A stretch of 63,438 nucleotides of DNA from an uncultured Prevotella sp. (GCA_934254985.1 CAKQMS010000013.1:1-63438); one strand, 5' to 3'. Positions 1 to 8,275 are shown, counted from the stretch's first letter. Numbers and translations: made by a program. Notes: a model not told the origin generated them from the sequence alone.

Positions 1-1695
1 CACATAAAGCTGAGCTACGATTTCAATAAGAACTGGCGTGTATCCACGTTCGGCTCTTACCTGTATGGCTCTACCGAGAACGGACAATTCTGTCCGACAT
101 TGGTTTGGGCACAAGGCAACGTGTATCGTGGCGAGTTCAAGAAAGAGGAATGGCTTGGCAATGTATCTCTTGATTTCAACAAGGATTTCGGCATTCATAA
201 GCTCTCGGCAGTAATAAGCAGCGAATACCGCAAGCTGAGAAAAACAGGTTTCTGGGTATATGCAAAGGGCATACCGACAAACGATTTTCATTACGATAAT
301 CTTGGGGCTACTGCAGCCCGTCCATACGGCGGTACTGAAAGCACATACGAAGACCAGTCATTGGCTTCTGTAATGGGAAGCATTACTTATAATCTGCTTG
401 ACAGATATACCTTAGCGGTAAATGCACGTGGTGACGGATCATCAATGGTAGGTGACAACAATACATGGGGATTCTTCCCTTCTGTATCATTCACTTGGGA
501 TTTGAAAAAGGAGAAGTTTCTCAACAACGTACAGCCGCTATCTATGTTAAAACTACGTACTGGCGTGGGACAGGCAGGCAATCTTGGAGGTATCTCTGCA
601 TATACGACTATGAATACCGTCAGGCAAACGGGTATTGTTCCTGTCAAGAGTTCACCAACTGTAACCCTTGGCATGGTAAGAAACAACAACCCTGATTTGA
701 AGTGGGAAACGAAGACAACATTTAATATAGGTGCTGACATTGGATTCTTTGCCAACAGGCTTATGCTTACAGCAGAGTATTACTATTCCAAGACAACCGA
801 TATGCTCTATGCCTATGAGGTTCCTGTTCCGCCATTTGCCTACAACACATTATTGGCAAACATCGGTTCCATGTCTAACCGAGGATTTGAGTTGGGCATG
901 TCTGTACAGCCAATAAGCAAGAAGGATATGGATCTTAACATTAATATGAATCTGTCGTTTCAAAGCAACAAACTTATCTCGCTAAGTGGAGAATATAAGG
1001 GAATGAGTATGTCGGCCGCGAACGTTACTGCCATTGGCTCATTGAATGGTGCTGGTCAGAATGGTGGCGACAACAATGTGGTTTACCAGATTGTAGGTCA
1101 ACCACTTGGTGTATTCTACCTTCCACATTGTAAAGGACTTGTTAAAGGTGATAACGGCAGATATTTTTATGACATAGAGGATCTCGATCATAACGGCAAT
1201 GTTGATTTGAGCGATGGTGGCGACAGATACATAGCTGGACAAGCCACACCAAAAGTAATTCTTGGTTCAAACATCAGTTTCAGATACAAGAATTTCTATA
1301 TCGCCATACAGATGAATGGAGCATTCGGACACAAGATATTCAATGGAACGGGATTAGCCTATACGAGTATGGCTTCCTTCCCTGCTTACAATGTTTTAAA
1401 GGATGCCCCACGGAAGAATATTGTAGACCAGAGAGTATCAGACTATTGGCTCGAAAAGGGCGATTATCTGAACTTTGAGCACTTGACATTAGGATATAAT
1501 GTGCCTTTGAAGAGCAATATTATACGATCCTTGCGTGTATCATGCAACATAAGCAACCTTGGTACTATCACTGGCTATAAAGGTTTGACCCCTATGATTA
1601 ACAGCTATGTTGTTAACAGCACGATGGGTATTGACGACAAGCGTAATTATCCATTATATCGTACTTATTCATTGGGACTGAGTGTACAATTTTAA
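1..1695 (+). CDS. SusC-type TonB-dependent outer-membrane receptor, 3' part
   Basis: The reading frame is open from the first base of the window, so only the C-terminal 564 residues are present; the start, the carboxypeptidase-like domain and the plug lie upstream. What remains is beta-barrel sequence with alternating aromatic and polar strands. It includes a GxxxNNNPDLKWETKTT segment typical of SusC/RagA proteins and ends in the usual barrel terminus (YSLGLSVQF, final Phe). SusC proteins import oligosaccharides or peptides across the outer membrane using TonB energy, with a SusD lipoprotein as lid. A SusD gene follows after 12 nt, so the two form an operon. No glycan-degrading enzyme follows directly, so the substrate cannot be read from the context. 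Confidence 0.95.
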   Translation, partial: HIKLSYDFNKNWRVSTFGSYLYGSTENGQFCPTLVWAQGNVYRGEFKKEEWLGNVSLDFNKDFGIHKLSAVISSEYRKLRKTGFWVYAKGIPTNDFHYDNLGATAARPYGGTESTYEDQSLASVMGSITYNLLDRYTLAVNARGDGSSMVGDNNTWGFFPSVSFTWDLKKEKFLNNVQPLSMLKLRTGVGQAGNLGGISAYTTMNTVRQTGIVPVKSSPTVTLGMVRNNNPDLKWETKTTFNIGADIGFFANRLMLTAEYYYSKTTDMLYAYEVPVPPFAYNTLLANIGSMSNRGFELGMSVQPISKKDMDLNINMNLSFQSNKLISLSGEYKGMSMSAANVTAIGSLNGAGQNGGDNNVVYQIVGQPLGVFYLPHCKGLVKGDNGRYFYDIEDLDHNGNVDLSDGGDRYIAGQATPKVILGSNISFRYKNFYIAIQMNGAFGHKIFNGTGLAYTSMASFPAYNVLKDAPRKNIVDQRVSDYWLEKGDYLNFEHLTLGYNVPLKSNIIRSLRVSCNISNLGTITGYKGLTPMINSYVVNSTMGIDDKRNYPLYRTYSLGLSVQF

Positions 1696-1707
1696 AACTA
1701 AAAAAGC

Positions 1708-3324
1708 ATGAAGACGATTATTAAATACATATTGGCAGTAGCGTTAACGCTTTGCTTTTATGGCTGCCTTGATGAACATCCTAAAGATCAGATTGACCAG
1801 GAGGCCATCTACAACAATGCAGATAATATATATAAAAATGCTGTAGCTTCCTTATACAACTACATAGGTAGCAACCAGGAGTCTGAAGGTCTTCAAGGAA
1901 CTTGTCGTGGTATTTACGACTACAATACTGTAACTACCGATGAGGCGATGATTCCGATCCGTGGTGGAGACTGGTATGATGGCGGTTTGTGGGAGAATCT
2001 GTATCAACATAAGTGGAATGCCAATGATATTAACTTATATAATGTATGGAAATACCTCTTCAAGGTAATAGTTATATCTAACCAGTCGCTTTCAGTCATT
2101 GATAGCCATAAGAGTCAGCTTTCACCAGAGCAGATTAAAGCTTTCACGGCAGAGGTGAGAGCGGTACGAGCCTTATTCTACTATTATGCGATGGATATGT
2201 TCGGACGCGTTCCTATCGTGACGTCATACGATGTGAAATTGGAGCAAGTAACGCAAAGCGAAAGAAGTGAGGTGTTTAAATTTATTTTTGAAGAATTGCA
2301 AGATGTGTTACCACAACTTGACGATGAGCATTCCAACAAACAGGGAGACTATTACGGACGAGTGACACAACCTGTAGTCAACTTCTTGCTTGCAAAATTG
2401 GCACTTAATGCAGAAATATATTCTGATGACAACTGGACAGACGGCAAGCGACAGGATGGCAATAACATCTACTTTAATGTTAATGGAGAGAAGATGAACG
2501 CTTGGAATACCTGCATTTGGTATTGCGAGCAACTGCGGCAAGAAGGCTATGAGTTGGAAAGCGATTACGCCTCAAACTTCGCTGTTCACAATGAAAGTTC
2601 TAAGGAGAATATTTTCACCATCCCTTTGGATAAGAACTTATATTTGAACGAATACCACTATCTGTTCCGCTCGCGCCACTACAAACATGGCGGGGCTTAT
2701 GGTGGTTCTTCCGAAAATGGAACTTGTGCAACGGTCTCAACCGTCAAGGCTTTCGGTTACGGAACTAACCATGTTGACAATAGATTCAAGACAAACTTCT
2801 ATGCCGATACCGTGTTTGTTGACGGCAAGAAGATATATCTTGACAACGGAAACCCTTTGGTATATATGCCAATGAAATTGAAGCTGAATCTAAGTGATAG
2901 TCCGTATAAACAAACGGCTGGAGCCCGTGTAGGTAAATACGAAGTTGACAGAACCGCTTATTCAGACGGCAAACAAGTTGACAACGATATAGTGCTATTC
3001 AGATATGCCGATGCCCTATTGATGGAAGCAGAGGCTAAAGTCCGAAATGGAGAAGATGGTTCAAAAGAATTGAATGCCATAAGAGACAGAGTAGGAATGC
3101 CTCATGTGGAAGCCAATTTAGACAACATACTAAAAGAGCGTCTGCTGGAATTGGTATGGGAAGGTTGGAGACGTCAAGATTTAATTCGTTTTGGTAAATA
3201 TACCAAGGCATACGACCAAAGGACGCCTTTAGAAAACGAATTTACAGGATTTACAACAGTATTCCCAATACCACAAAGATGTTTGGATTTAAATAAGAAA
3301 TTAAAACAGAATACGAGTTATTAA
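1708..3324 (+). CDS. SusD/RagB-family nutrient-binding outer-membrane lipoprotein
   Basis: This 538-residue protein begins with a lipoprotein signal peptide ending in a lipobox at Cys20 (FYGC), so it should be lipid-anchored at the cell surface. The N-terminal TPR-like half contains the family's RAVRALFYYYAMDMFGRVP stretch near residues 150-175. The C-terminus has the usual RYADALLMEAEA and ERLLELVWEGWRRQDLIRFGK motifs, as expected for RagB/SusD proteins. It is the partner of the SusC-type receptor just upstream, binding glycan or peptide ligand over the barrel. The length is normal for the family. A strong hairpin 60 nt after the stop closes the operon. The ligand is unknown. Confidence 0.96.
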   Translation: MKTIIKYILAVALTLCFYGCLDEHPKDQIDQEAIYNNADNIYKNAVASLYNYIGSNQESEGLQGTCRGIYDYNTVTTDEAMIPIRGGDWYDGGLWENLYQHKWNANDINLYNVWKYLFKVIVISNQSLSVIDSHKSQLSPEQIKAFTAEVRAVRALFYYYAMDMFGRVPIVTSYDVKLEQVTQSERSEVFKFIFEELQDVLPQLDDEHSNKQGDYYGRVTQPVVNFLLAKLALNAEIYSDDNWTDGKRQDGNNIYFNVNGEKMNAWNTCIWYCEQLRQEGYELESDYASNFAVHNESSKENIFTIPLDKNLYLNEYHYLFRSRHYKHGGAYGGSSENGTCATVSTVKAFGYGTNHVDNRFKTNFYADTVFVDGKKIYLDNGNPLVYMPMKLKLNLSDSPYKQTAGARVGKYEVDRTAYSDGKQVDNDIVLFRYADALLMEAEAKVRNGEDGSKELNAIRDRVGMPHVEANLDNILKERLLELVWEGWRRQDLIRFGKYTKAYDQRTPLENEFTGFTTVFPIPQRCLDLNKKLKQNTSY

Positions 3325-3387
3325 TATAGTTGCCATAATATTTGTACTCACATGAAATAATTTTGTGGTAACAAGAACTCTATGACT

Positions 3388-3429
3388 AGGGCAGACAAAA
3401 TTATATTAGTTTATAATTTTGTCTGCCCT
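3388..3429. terminator. Bidirectional hairpin terminator between SusD-like and HU-like genes
   Basis: Perfect 18-bp arms (3388-3405 and 3412-3429) surround a 6-nt loop. The A/T-rich inner stem and GC-rich base (AGGGCAGAC) resemble a factor-independent terminator. The flanking genes converge here, so it can serve both. Confidence 0.85.
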
Positions 3430-3457
3430 ATCGATATAGTAATAATAATATTAAATA

Positions 3458-4060
3458 TTATATCGCCAACGTATATAATAATGTTTTGCCTGTAGGAATT
3501 CTATGTAGCGAACCTTCTTGGCAGAATTGAGCGAGCTCTTTTCGTGCAGCATAGTCGGTGCAGTTTGTGAGCTGACGGTATAAAGTTGTTGTGATGACGA
3601 TGTCTTCGCGTGGTTTCCCATAGGTGTTCATTTGCTCAAGTATGTAATTATATAATGCCACCCAACGGTCGTCGGTTGTATTCTTACGTCTTTTTGTATC
3701 TCCTTTTTGTAGGTGTATTTCCTGACTATATAATTTGCGTTTAAGCACCTTCGAAGGCTTAAATCTTATTCCCTTAATCTTTATATCCTGTGTATTTACC
3801 TCTTTGAAATCCTTTACAGCCTTTTTGGTTATTCCAAGTCGAATTGAGAACGAGCCAAATTCGTCGAGCGAGACGGTTTTGCCTTCGCCCAACTCTTCGG
3901 TAATAATGCTGAATGTGTCGTCCAAAACAGCTATAGCAATAGAGCCATATTCCTTCTTCAACTTATCTCTAAGATCTTTTGAACTAAATGGATGTGATTC
4001 AACTTGTTGTGCATATACATCACCAGTCAGTTTCGTCTTAAGTAATTTGTATTTTATCAT
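3458..4060 (-). CDS. HU-like (HU-HIG type) DNA-binding protein with C-terminal extension
   Basis: The first ~110 of 200 residues match the Bacteroidota HU/IHF-like fold often annotated as HU-HIG or DNA-binding protein. They include LDEFGSFSIRLG near residue 68 and an IKGIRFKPSKVLKRKL segment that would form the DNA-gripping arm region. A Lys/Arg-rich linker (GDTKRRK, about residue 120) leads to a ~70-residue C-terminal region of predicted helices (RWVALYNYILEQMNTYGKPREDI) that may be a small winged-helix-like domain. Classical HU is about 90 residues, so this protein is more than twice as long. It probably shapes or binds the chromosome; the target is unknown. A consensus promoter lies upstream on the minus strand. 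Confidence 0.85.
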   Translation of the reverse strand: MIKYKLLKTKLTGDVYAQQVESHPFSSKDLRDKLKKEYGSIAIAVLDDTFSIITEELGEGKTVSLDEFGSFSIRLGITKKAVKDFKEVNTQDIKIKGIRFKPSKVLKRKLYSQEIHLQKGDTKRRKNTTDDRWVALYNYILEQMNTYGKPREDIVITTTLYRQLTNCTDYAARKELAQFCQEGSLHRIPTGKTLLYTLAI

Positions 4061-4101
4061 GATTATATTCGTTTTTTAAGCTTAGTCTCAATTGTTAACT
4101 A

Positions 4102-4132
4102 CAAAGGTAATATAATAGTTTTATATTTCAAA
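4102..4132 (-). promoter_or_regulatory. Promoter of the HU-like gene
   Basis: Read on the minus strand, TTTG (4129-4132) is followed after 19 nt by TACCTTTG (4102-4109). This matches the Bacteroidota -33/-7 consensus and sits about 45-70 nt before the start codon. The 22-bp repeat array lies directly upstream of the -33 box. Confidence 0.8.
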
Positions 4133-4152
4133 GGAGATTTGAAATATTTTTT

Positions 4153-4234
4153 CATTTGTTAGTAAGCAAAGTTGGATTTGAGAGAAAGCAAATTTATCTT
4201 TGATAGAAAGCATAGATAGATTTGACAGAAAGCA
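4153..4234. repeat. Degenerate 22-bp direct repeat array, locus 1
   Basis: On the minus strand four units begin GCTTTCTGTCAAATC, GCTTTCTATCAAAG, GCTTTCTCTCAAATC and GCTTACTAACAAATG, each starting 22 bp after the last. On the plus strand the core TTTGANAGAAAGCA occurs at 4177, 4199 and 4221. The array lies in the 448-nt gap between the divergent HU-like and yaaA genes. A related array with the same period is at 31653-31740. The rest of this gap is A/T-rich; the only other motif I see is a possible -7 box (TACATTTG, 4453-4460) before yaaA. Confidence 0.85.
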
Positions 4235-4508
4235 TAAATCGAACGAAGTTTGTTTCAAACGTCTGGTAAACAAGCTGTTATGACGCTTGAATATAGCTTC
4301 GAACAAGATTTTAAGCTATTTGCAAAAAAGAGCAAAAATACCGAGAATAATCATCGAATCATTTTTACATCTATGAAACCATAATAGGCTATTATTGATG
4401 AGCATTAATGTATTTTAATAAAACAAATATGGATATTGTAAAAGATAAGAATTACATTTGTAGTGAATTAAAACGATATTTGAAGGAATTTAGAACGATA
4501 TAGGAAAC

Positions 4509-5264
4509 ATGCAGATACTATTAGCAAATGCCAAAATAATGTATGATAAGGCTGATAAAGCCCCATGCTCTACTCCACTCTTTGAATCTGTTGCCGACAA
4601 GTTGGCTACGGAAATGGCAAGGATGGATGTTGAGCAGCTTGCCCAGCAACTGGATTGCAGCATAAAGATAGCTGCCGAGAACTGGAAGCGCTATCAAAAC
4701 TTTATGGTTGCCGACAAGCTACCAGCCATACTTGCTTATAATGGTCAGGCTTATAAGCATCTGCGGGCTAACAGTCTCAATGATGAGGCTTTGGACTATG
4801 CACAAAAGCACCTTTGGATAACTTGCTTTCTATATGGATTGCTTCGTCCTATGGATGGCATCGTGCCTTATCGTATGGAACATTGCGTGAAGCTTGAAGC
4901 TACCAACGACAAGCCAATAAACCAATTTTGGAAAGACAAACTTACTGATGTGCTTATAGATAGCGTAAAAGCCGATGATGGCATTCTTATTCATCTCTCT
5001 ACCGAAGAATATGAACATCTATTTGATTGGAAGAGAGTATGCAAGGAGGTGAGAGTGATACAGCCACTATTCTATGTTCGACAGAAGGATGGCAGACTGA
5101 AGATGCAGGCTGTATGGGCAAAGTCGTGCCGTGGAGCTATGGTGCGATTTATATTAAACAACCAACTCCTTACGACAGATGAATTAACCGCCTTCAGCTA
5201 CGAAGGCTTTGAATATGCACCGCAATTGGGTGAAGAGGCTTTTCCTCATTTCGTGAGAGAGTAA
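4509..5264 (+). CDS. yaaA: YaaA family peroxide-stress / iron-handling protein
   Basis: This 251-residue protein matches the YaaA (UPF0246, DUF328) family in length and motifs. These include PAILAYNGQAYKHL near residue 77, the central FLYGLLRPMDGIVPYR block near residue 113, and the C-terminal KSCRGAMVRFI and FSYEGFEY stretches. In Escherichia coli, YaaA lowers intracellular free iron during hydrogen peroxide stress and binds DNA. Here it heads a group of redox genes (thioredoxin, rubredoxin, nitroreductase, Bcp), which fits a protective role in an anaerobe. The start ATG follows an A/T-rich leader without an obvious ribosome-binding site, which is usual in this phylum. Confidence 0.93.
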   Translation: MQILLANAKIMYDKADKAPCSTPLFESVADKLATEMARMDVEQLAQQLDCSIKIAAENWKRYQNFMVADKLPAILAYNGQAYKHLRANSLNDEALDYAQKHLWITCFLYGLLRPMDGIVPYRMEHCVKLEATNDKPINQFWKDKLTDVLIDSVKADDGILIHLSTEEYEHLFDWKRVCKEVRVIQPLFYVRQKDGRLKMQAVWAKSCRGAMVRFILNNQLLTTDELTAFSYEGFEYAPQLGEEAFPHFVRE

Positions 5265-5440
5265 TCAACCAAAAAGTTACTGATATTGAAGTGCCTAAAG
5301 TATCCATCCGTATAGAAAGGATATACGTAATGAAATCTGAGCGGATTAATGGAGAATTGATTTATTCGGAGGTATAAATATATAAGGTGTTAACTTTTTG
5401 ACCATAATAGATTATGTCTATATTCTCATAGAAAAAATAG

Positions 5441-5472
5441 TTTGTCTGTCTGCATATTGCTTGCTATCTTTG
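5441..5472 (+). promoter_or_regulatory. Promoter of the thioredoxin-rubredoxin unit
   Basis: TTTG (5441-5444), 20 nt, then TATCTTTG (5465-5472): a full match to the Bacteroidota consensus. Transcription would begin near 5479, which rules out any upstream start codon overlapping the promoter and supports the ATG at 5502. Confidence 0.88.
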
Positions 5473-5501
5473 CATCAGAAAACAAAGAAAGGAACAATAA
5501 T

Positions 5502-5798
5502 ATGGATAAGTTTACTGAAATAATAAATAGCGAACAACCTACATTGGTTGATTTCTTCGCAACATGGTGCGGACCTTGCAAGATGATGCACCCAGTATTG
5601 GAACAGCTAAAGGAAGAACTTGGCGACAAGATTAGAATCTTGAAGCTTGATGTTGACAAGAACGAAGCTCTTTCGCAGCAATACCGCATTCAGTCGGTTC
5701 CAACCTTGATGCTCTTTAAGAAAGGAGAGGTGGTGTGGAGACAAAGCGGAGCTATGAGAATAAACGACCTTCGTGCAACATTAGACCCAATGCTATAA
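5502..5798 (+). CDS. trxA: Thioredoxin
   Basis: This is a 98-residue thioredoxin fold with the classic WCGPC active site (Cys23 and Cys26) and the cis-proline loop SVPTLMLF near residue 70. It reduces protein disulfides in the cytoplasm; no signal peptide is present. The frame extends upstream to an alternative TTG, but that part overlaps the promoter, so I chose the ATG at 5502. The length is slightly short of the usual 105 but complete. Rubredoxin begins 40 nt downstream on the same strand with no terminator between, so the two small redox carriers are probably co-transcribed. Confidence 0.95.
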   Translation: MDKFTEIINSEQPTLVDFFATWCGPCKMMHPVLEQLKEELGDKIRILKLDVDKNEALSQQYRIQSVPTLMLFKKGEVVWRQSGAMRINDLRATLDPML

Positions 5799-5833
5799 AA
5801 TAAACATTAAACAATAAACATTAAACAATAAAC
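5799..5833. repeat. Short tandem repeat between thioredoxin and rubredoxin genes
   Basis: The 14-mer AATAAACATTAAAC occurs twice in tandem (5799-5812, 5813-5826), followed by a half copy. It fills almost the whole spacer and looks like replication slippage of an A/T-rich leader. Confidence 0.8.
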
Positions 5834-5838
5834 TGATT

Positions 5839-6003
5839 ATGAAGAAATATGTATGCGACGTTTGTGGTTGGGAATACGACCCAGCAGTAGGAGTGCCAGA
5901 GGCAGGAATCCCAGCAGGTACAGCTTTTGAAGATCTTCCAGAAGACTTCGAGTGTCCGCTCTGCTCTGTAGGAAAGGATGAATTTTCGCCTGTAGAGGAA
6001 TAA
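5839..6003 (+). CDS. Rubredoxin
   Basis: This 54-residue protein is a typical rubredoxin with two iron-binding CxxCG-type pairs, [10 protein letters not shown] at Cys6/Cys9 and [11 protein letters not shown] at Cys39/Cys42. The intervening acidic and aromatic residues match the family ([20 protein letters not shown], written VCG...EDF in most members). It carries single electrons in the cytoplasm, in anaerobes often to rubrerythrins or superoxide reductase during oxygen stress. It follows thioredoxin by 40 nt and is closed by a strong hairpin terminator 43 nt downstream. A reverse rubrerythrin that could be a partner is encoded at 18310-18870. Confidence 0.97.
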   Translation: MKKYVCDVCGWEYDPAVGVPEAGIPAGTAFEDLPEDFECPLCSVGKDEFSPVEE

Positions 6004-6046
6004 AGAAAGAAGTTAACCTCAATAATATTTAGAGGTACAAATAAGC

Positions 6047-6081
6047 AATAGCAGGACAAACTTAGATTTTGTCCTGCTATT
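6047..6081 (+). terminator. Terminator after rubredoxin
   Basis: Perfect 14-bp arms (AATAGCAGGACAAA at 6047-6060; complement at 6068-6081) with a 7-nt loop and a following T-rich run. Confidence 0.88.
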
Positions 6082-6177
6082 ATTTTATTGATGTTTATAG
6101 TAATAAATTCCATTTCATTTTCCTAACTTATCAATACTATTTCGTACCTTTGCAAAAATAGATAATGATTTCTATAT

Positions 6178-6279
6178 ATGAAAACAAAATCGCTCGCTTT
6201 TATAGCAGGTATCATTTGGCTTTTTGCAGGCTTCAACGTTTGCAGGATTGATATACATCTCTACCCTTCTCTGCCCTAA
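6178..6279 (+). pseudogene. 33-codon ORF resembling the N-terminus of a small membrane protein; probable remnant
   Basis: ATG at 6178 opens a 33-codon frame with a Lys-rich start and one hydrophobic helix (SLAFIAGIIWLFAGFNVCRI), then stops at 6277-6279. It resembles, from memory, the first transmembrane segment of a longer Bacteroidales membrane protein; the rest is absent and no frame continues it before the next gene at 6329. A good -7 box (TACCTTTG, 6145-6152) precedes it, though I see no clear -33. It may be a decayed gene whose promoter now serves the HAD phosphatase, or a genuine small membrane peptide. Confidence 0.4.
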
Positions 6280-6328
6280 AGATTTATAATAAACAAATTC
6301 AGGATTAAATATAAAGGATTCACAATTT

Positions 6329-7111
6329 ATGATTAAAGCATTATTCTTCGATGTTGATGGCACACTCGTTAGCTTCAACACCCACAAGATACCGGAGTCT
6401 ACTATTAAGGCTCTACAAATGGCTCACGACAAAGGAGTTAAGATATTTACAGCTACAGGTCGCCCTCTGCAATTACTCAACAATATTCCAGAGGTGCAGC
6501 ACCTTATGGACGGCTATATTCTCGCCACAGGTGCCTTGTGTATTTATGGCGATACCACCGTTCGCGAAGATTTTATTCCTCATCATGAAGTAATGGCTTT
6601 TGTCGACTATTGCAGTAAGAACAATATTCCAACCGTCTTTGTGGGCAAGAAGGATATTCAAATATATAATCGCAACGAGATGGTGAACCATGTGTTGTAC
6701 GACATGCTAAAGGTGACATACAATAAATATGATGTGCCTTTGGAAGAAGTTATCGACCAAGGAATATTGCAGATAACATCGTTCATAACCGACGAACAAG
6801 AGAAAGATATTCTACCCCAACTACCTGGTTGCACCTCTGCACGTTGGTATCCATCATTTACCGATATAACATCAGCAACAGCCGACAAGGCCAACGGCAT
6901 ACGAGCTATAGCCAAGCATCTTGGTATCGATATAAGCGAAACTATGGCTTTTGGTGATGGTGGCAACGATAAATCGATGCTTATGGCTGCAGGCATAGGC
7001 GTGGCAATGGGAAATGCTGTCGACGATGTGAAGGCGCATGCCAACTATGTAACCACAAGTGTTGATGAAGACGGAATAAAGAATGCGCTTATGCATTTTG
7101 GAGTAATATAA
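6329..7111 (+). CDS. HAD-superfamily Cof-type phosphatase
   Basis: This 260-residue protein has the HAD motifs in order: DVDGTL near Asp8/Asp10 (nucleophile and acid), TATGRP near residue 42 (motif II Thr), a motif III Lys around residue 190, and the GDGGNDKSML motif IV near residue 210. The large C2B-type cap in the middle places it in the Cof/YbjI group, which removes phosphate from sugar phosphates, FMN or pyridoxal phosphate. The exact substrate cannot be told. It lies downstream of the remnant ORF and 47 nt before the nitroreductase, which has its own promoter. Confidence 0.93.
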   Translation: MIKALFFDVDGTLVSFNTHKIPESTIKALQMAHDKGVKIFTATGRPLQLLNNIPEVQHLMDGYILATGALCIYGDTTVREDFIPHHEVMAFVDYCSKNNIPTVFVGKKDIQIYNRNEMVNHVLYDMLKVTYNKYDVPLEEVIDQGILQITSFITDEQEKDILPQLPGCTSARWYPSFTDITSATADKANGIRAIAKHLGIDISETMAFGDGGNDKSMLMAAGIGVAMGNAVDDVKAHANYVTTSVDEDGIKNALMHFGVI

Positions 7112-7130
7112 AAATAAAATTGTATATTTG
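7097..7130 (+). promoter_or_regulatory. Promoter of the nitroreductase lipoprotein
   Basis: TTTG (7097-7100) inside the end of the HAD gene, then 22 nt and TATATTTG (7123-7130). The spacing is slightly long. It supports initiation at the ATG 7159 rather than at an in-frame upstream codon that overlaps the -7 box. Confidence 0.6.
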
Positions 7131-7158
7131 CAATCGGTTATTATTAATTTCTACAATT

Positions 7159-7791
7159 ATGAAAAAACTTCTTTTAGGTATTGCAGCTGCTCTCTCTATG
7201 ACAGCTTGCAACGAGAACAAACAGCTGCAGCAAACAGCAGATATAGATACTGCAAGTGTGGTAAACGACTTGATGATGAGTCGTAGAAGCATTCGTGCTT
7301 ATAAAGATTCGGTAATTAGCCGTGAGATATTGAACGAGATTCTGAAATACGGTATCAATGCCCCTAATGGACAGAATCTGCAATCTTACGAAATAAGAGT
7401 TATCGATTCTCCTGCCCTTATCGACTCTATAACTCAGGCTGTAGTAAAGGATAATCCTAAGATTGCTGAACGCGATGGTTTCAAGAATATCTTTGTAAAT
7501 GCTCCTTGTGTAGTCTGCATTGCCTGCGATACTCAATATGATATGGCACAAATAGATTGCGGACTGCTTGGCGAGAACATCATCCTTGCTGCCTGGGCAA
7601 AAGGTATTGGCTCTTGCTGCTTAGGTAGTTCTGCCCGTTGGATTCTTGATTCTCCTTCTGCAAAACCATATCTTGACCGTATGGCTTTCTCTAAGGGATA
7701 CAAGTTGCTATATTGCATAGCCTTGGGCTATCCTGCAGAAACACCAAAGGCTAAGCCAAGACGCGATGATATGATTAAGTTTATGGATTAA
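7159..7791 (+). CDS. Nitroreductase-family lipoprotein
   Basis: The mature domain has the nitroreductase signature SRRSIRAYKDSVISREIL with FMN-binding Arg residues near 37-41. It also has GINAPNGQNLQSYEI and the late AKGIGSCCLGS segment that contacts flavin. These enzymes reduce nitro compounds, quinones or similar substrates with NAD(P)H. Unusually, the 210-residue form begins with a lipoprotein signal (SMTAC, Cys17), which suggests anchoring on the periplasmic side of a membrane; exported nitroreductases occur in Bacteroidales. I chose the ATG at 7159 because it directly starts the signal peptide and lies after the promoter. It sits 22 nt before the Bcp gene, probably in the same transcript. 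Confidence 0.9.
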   Translation: MKKLLLGIAAALSMTACNENKQLQQTADIDTASVVNDLMMSRRSIRAYKDSVISREILNEILKYGINAPNGQNLQSYEIRVIDSPALIDSITQAVVKDNPKIAERDGFKNIFVNAPCVVCIACDTQYDMAQIDCGLLGENIILAAWAKGIGSCCLGSSARWILDSPSAKPYLDRMAFSKGYKLLYCIALGYPAETPKAKPRRDDMIKFMD

Positions 7792-7813
7792 AACAAACAA
7801 AAATAATATAGCT

Positions 7814-8275
7814 ATGAATATCGGAGATAGAATACCGGAGATTCTTGGTATAGACCAAGACGGACGTGAGATTAAGGCAAGCGACTATCGTGGTCGCAAG
7901 ATAGTATTATACAGCTATCCAAAGGCTAACACAAGCGGATGCACAGCCGAGGCCTGCTCGTTGCAGGCACATAAAGAAGAGCTTGCTGCAGCTGGCTACG
8001 AGATTATTGGTGTGAGCAAGGACAAGCAAGCGCTTCAGAAAAAGTTTGCTGATGCTCAAGGATTGCAGTTTCCTCTTATTGCCGATACCGAGACTACCCT
8101 ATTGCAAGAGCTTGGATGTTGGGGCGAGAAGGTGGCTTGCGGCAGAAGAACTATTGGAATCTTGCGCACTACATACCTTGTGAATGAAGAAGGAATAATT
8201 GAGAAAATCTTCACTCCAAAGGAGATTAAAACCAAGATTCATGCAGAACAAATATTGGATTACATTAATAAATAA
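7814..8275 (+). CDS. bcp: Bcp/PrxQ-type thiol peroxiredoxin
   Basis: This 153-residue peroxiredoxin of the PrxQ/Bcp group reduces hydrogen and organic peroxides with electrons from thioredoxin. The peroxidatic Cys43 is in TSGCTAEACSL and the resolving Cys48 is five residues later, as in intramolecular two-Cys PrxQ. The usual Pro of TPGC is Ser here, a common minor variant. The C-terminal RTTYLVNEEGIIEKIF is typical. It has no signal peptide and is cytosolic. It follows the nitroreductase by 22 nt and ends the redox gene run; a terminator lies 80 nt downstream. Confidence 0.95.
   Translation: MNIGDRIPEILGIDQDGREIKASDYRGRKIVLYSYPKANTSGCTAEACSLQAHKEELAAAGYEIIGVSKDKQALQKKFADAQGLQFPLIADTETTLLQELGCWGEKVACGRRTIGILRTTYLVNEEGIIEKIFTPKEIKTKIHAEQILDYINK

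Noticed and set aside
4153..4234. The 22-bp repeats as a CRISPR array
   Set aside because: Units are contiguous without unique spacers, too short and too degenerate, and no cas gene is in the window.
5442..5501. Longer thioredoxin start at an upstream TTG
   Set aside because: The segment overlaps a full consensus promoter, so it should not be in the mRNA.
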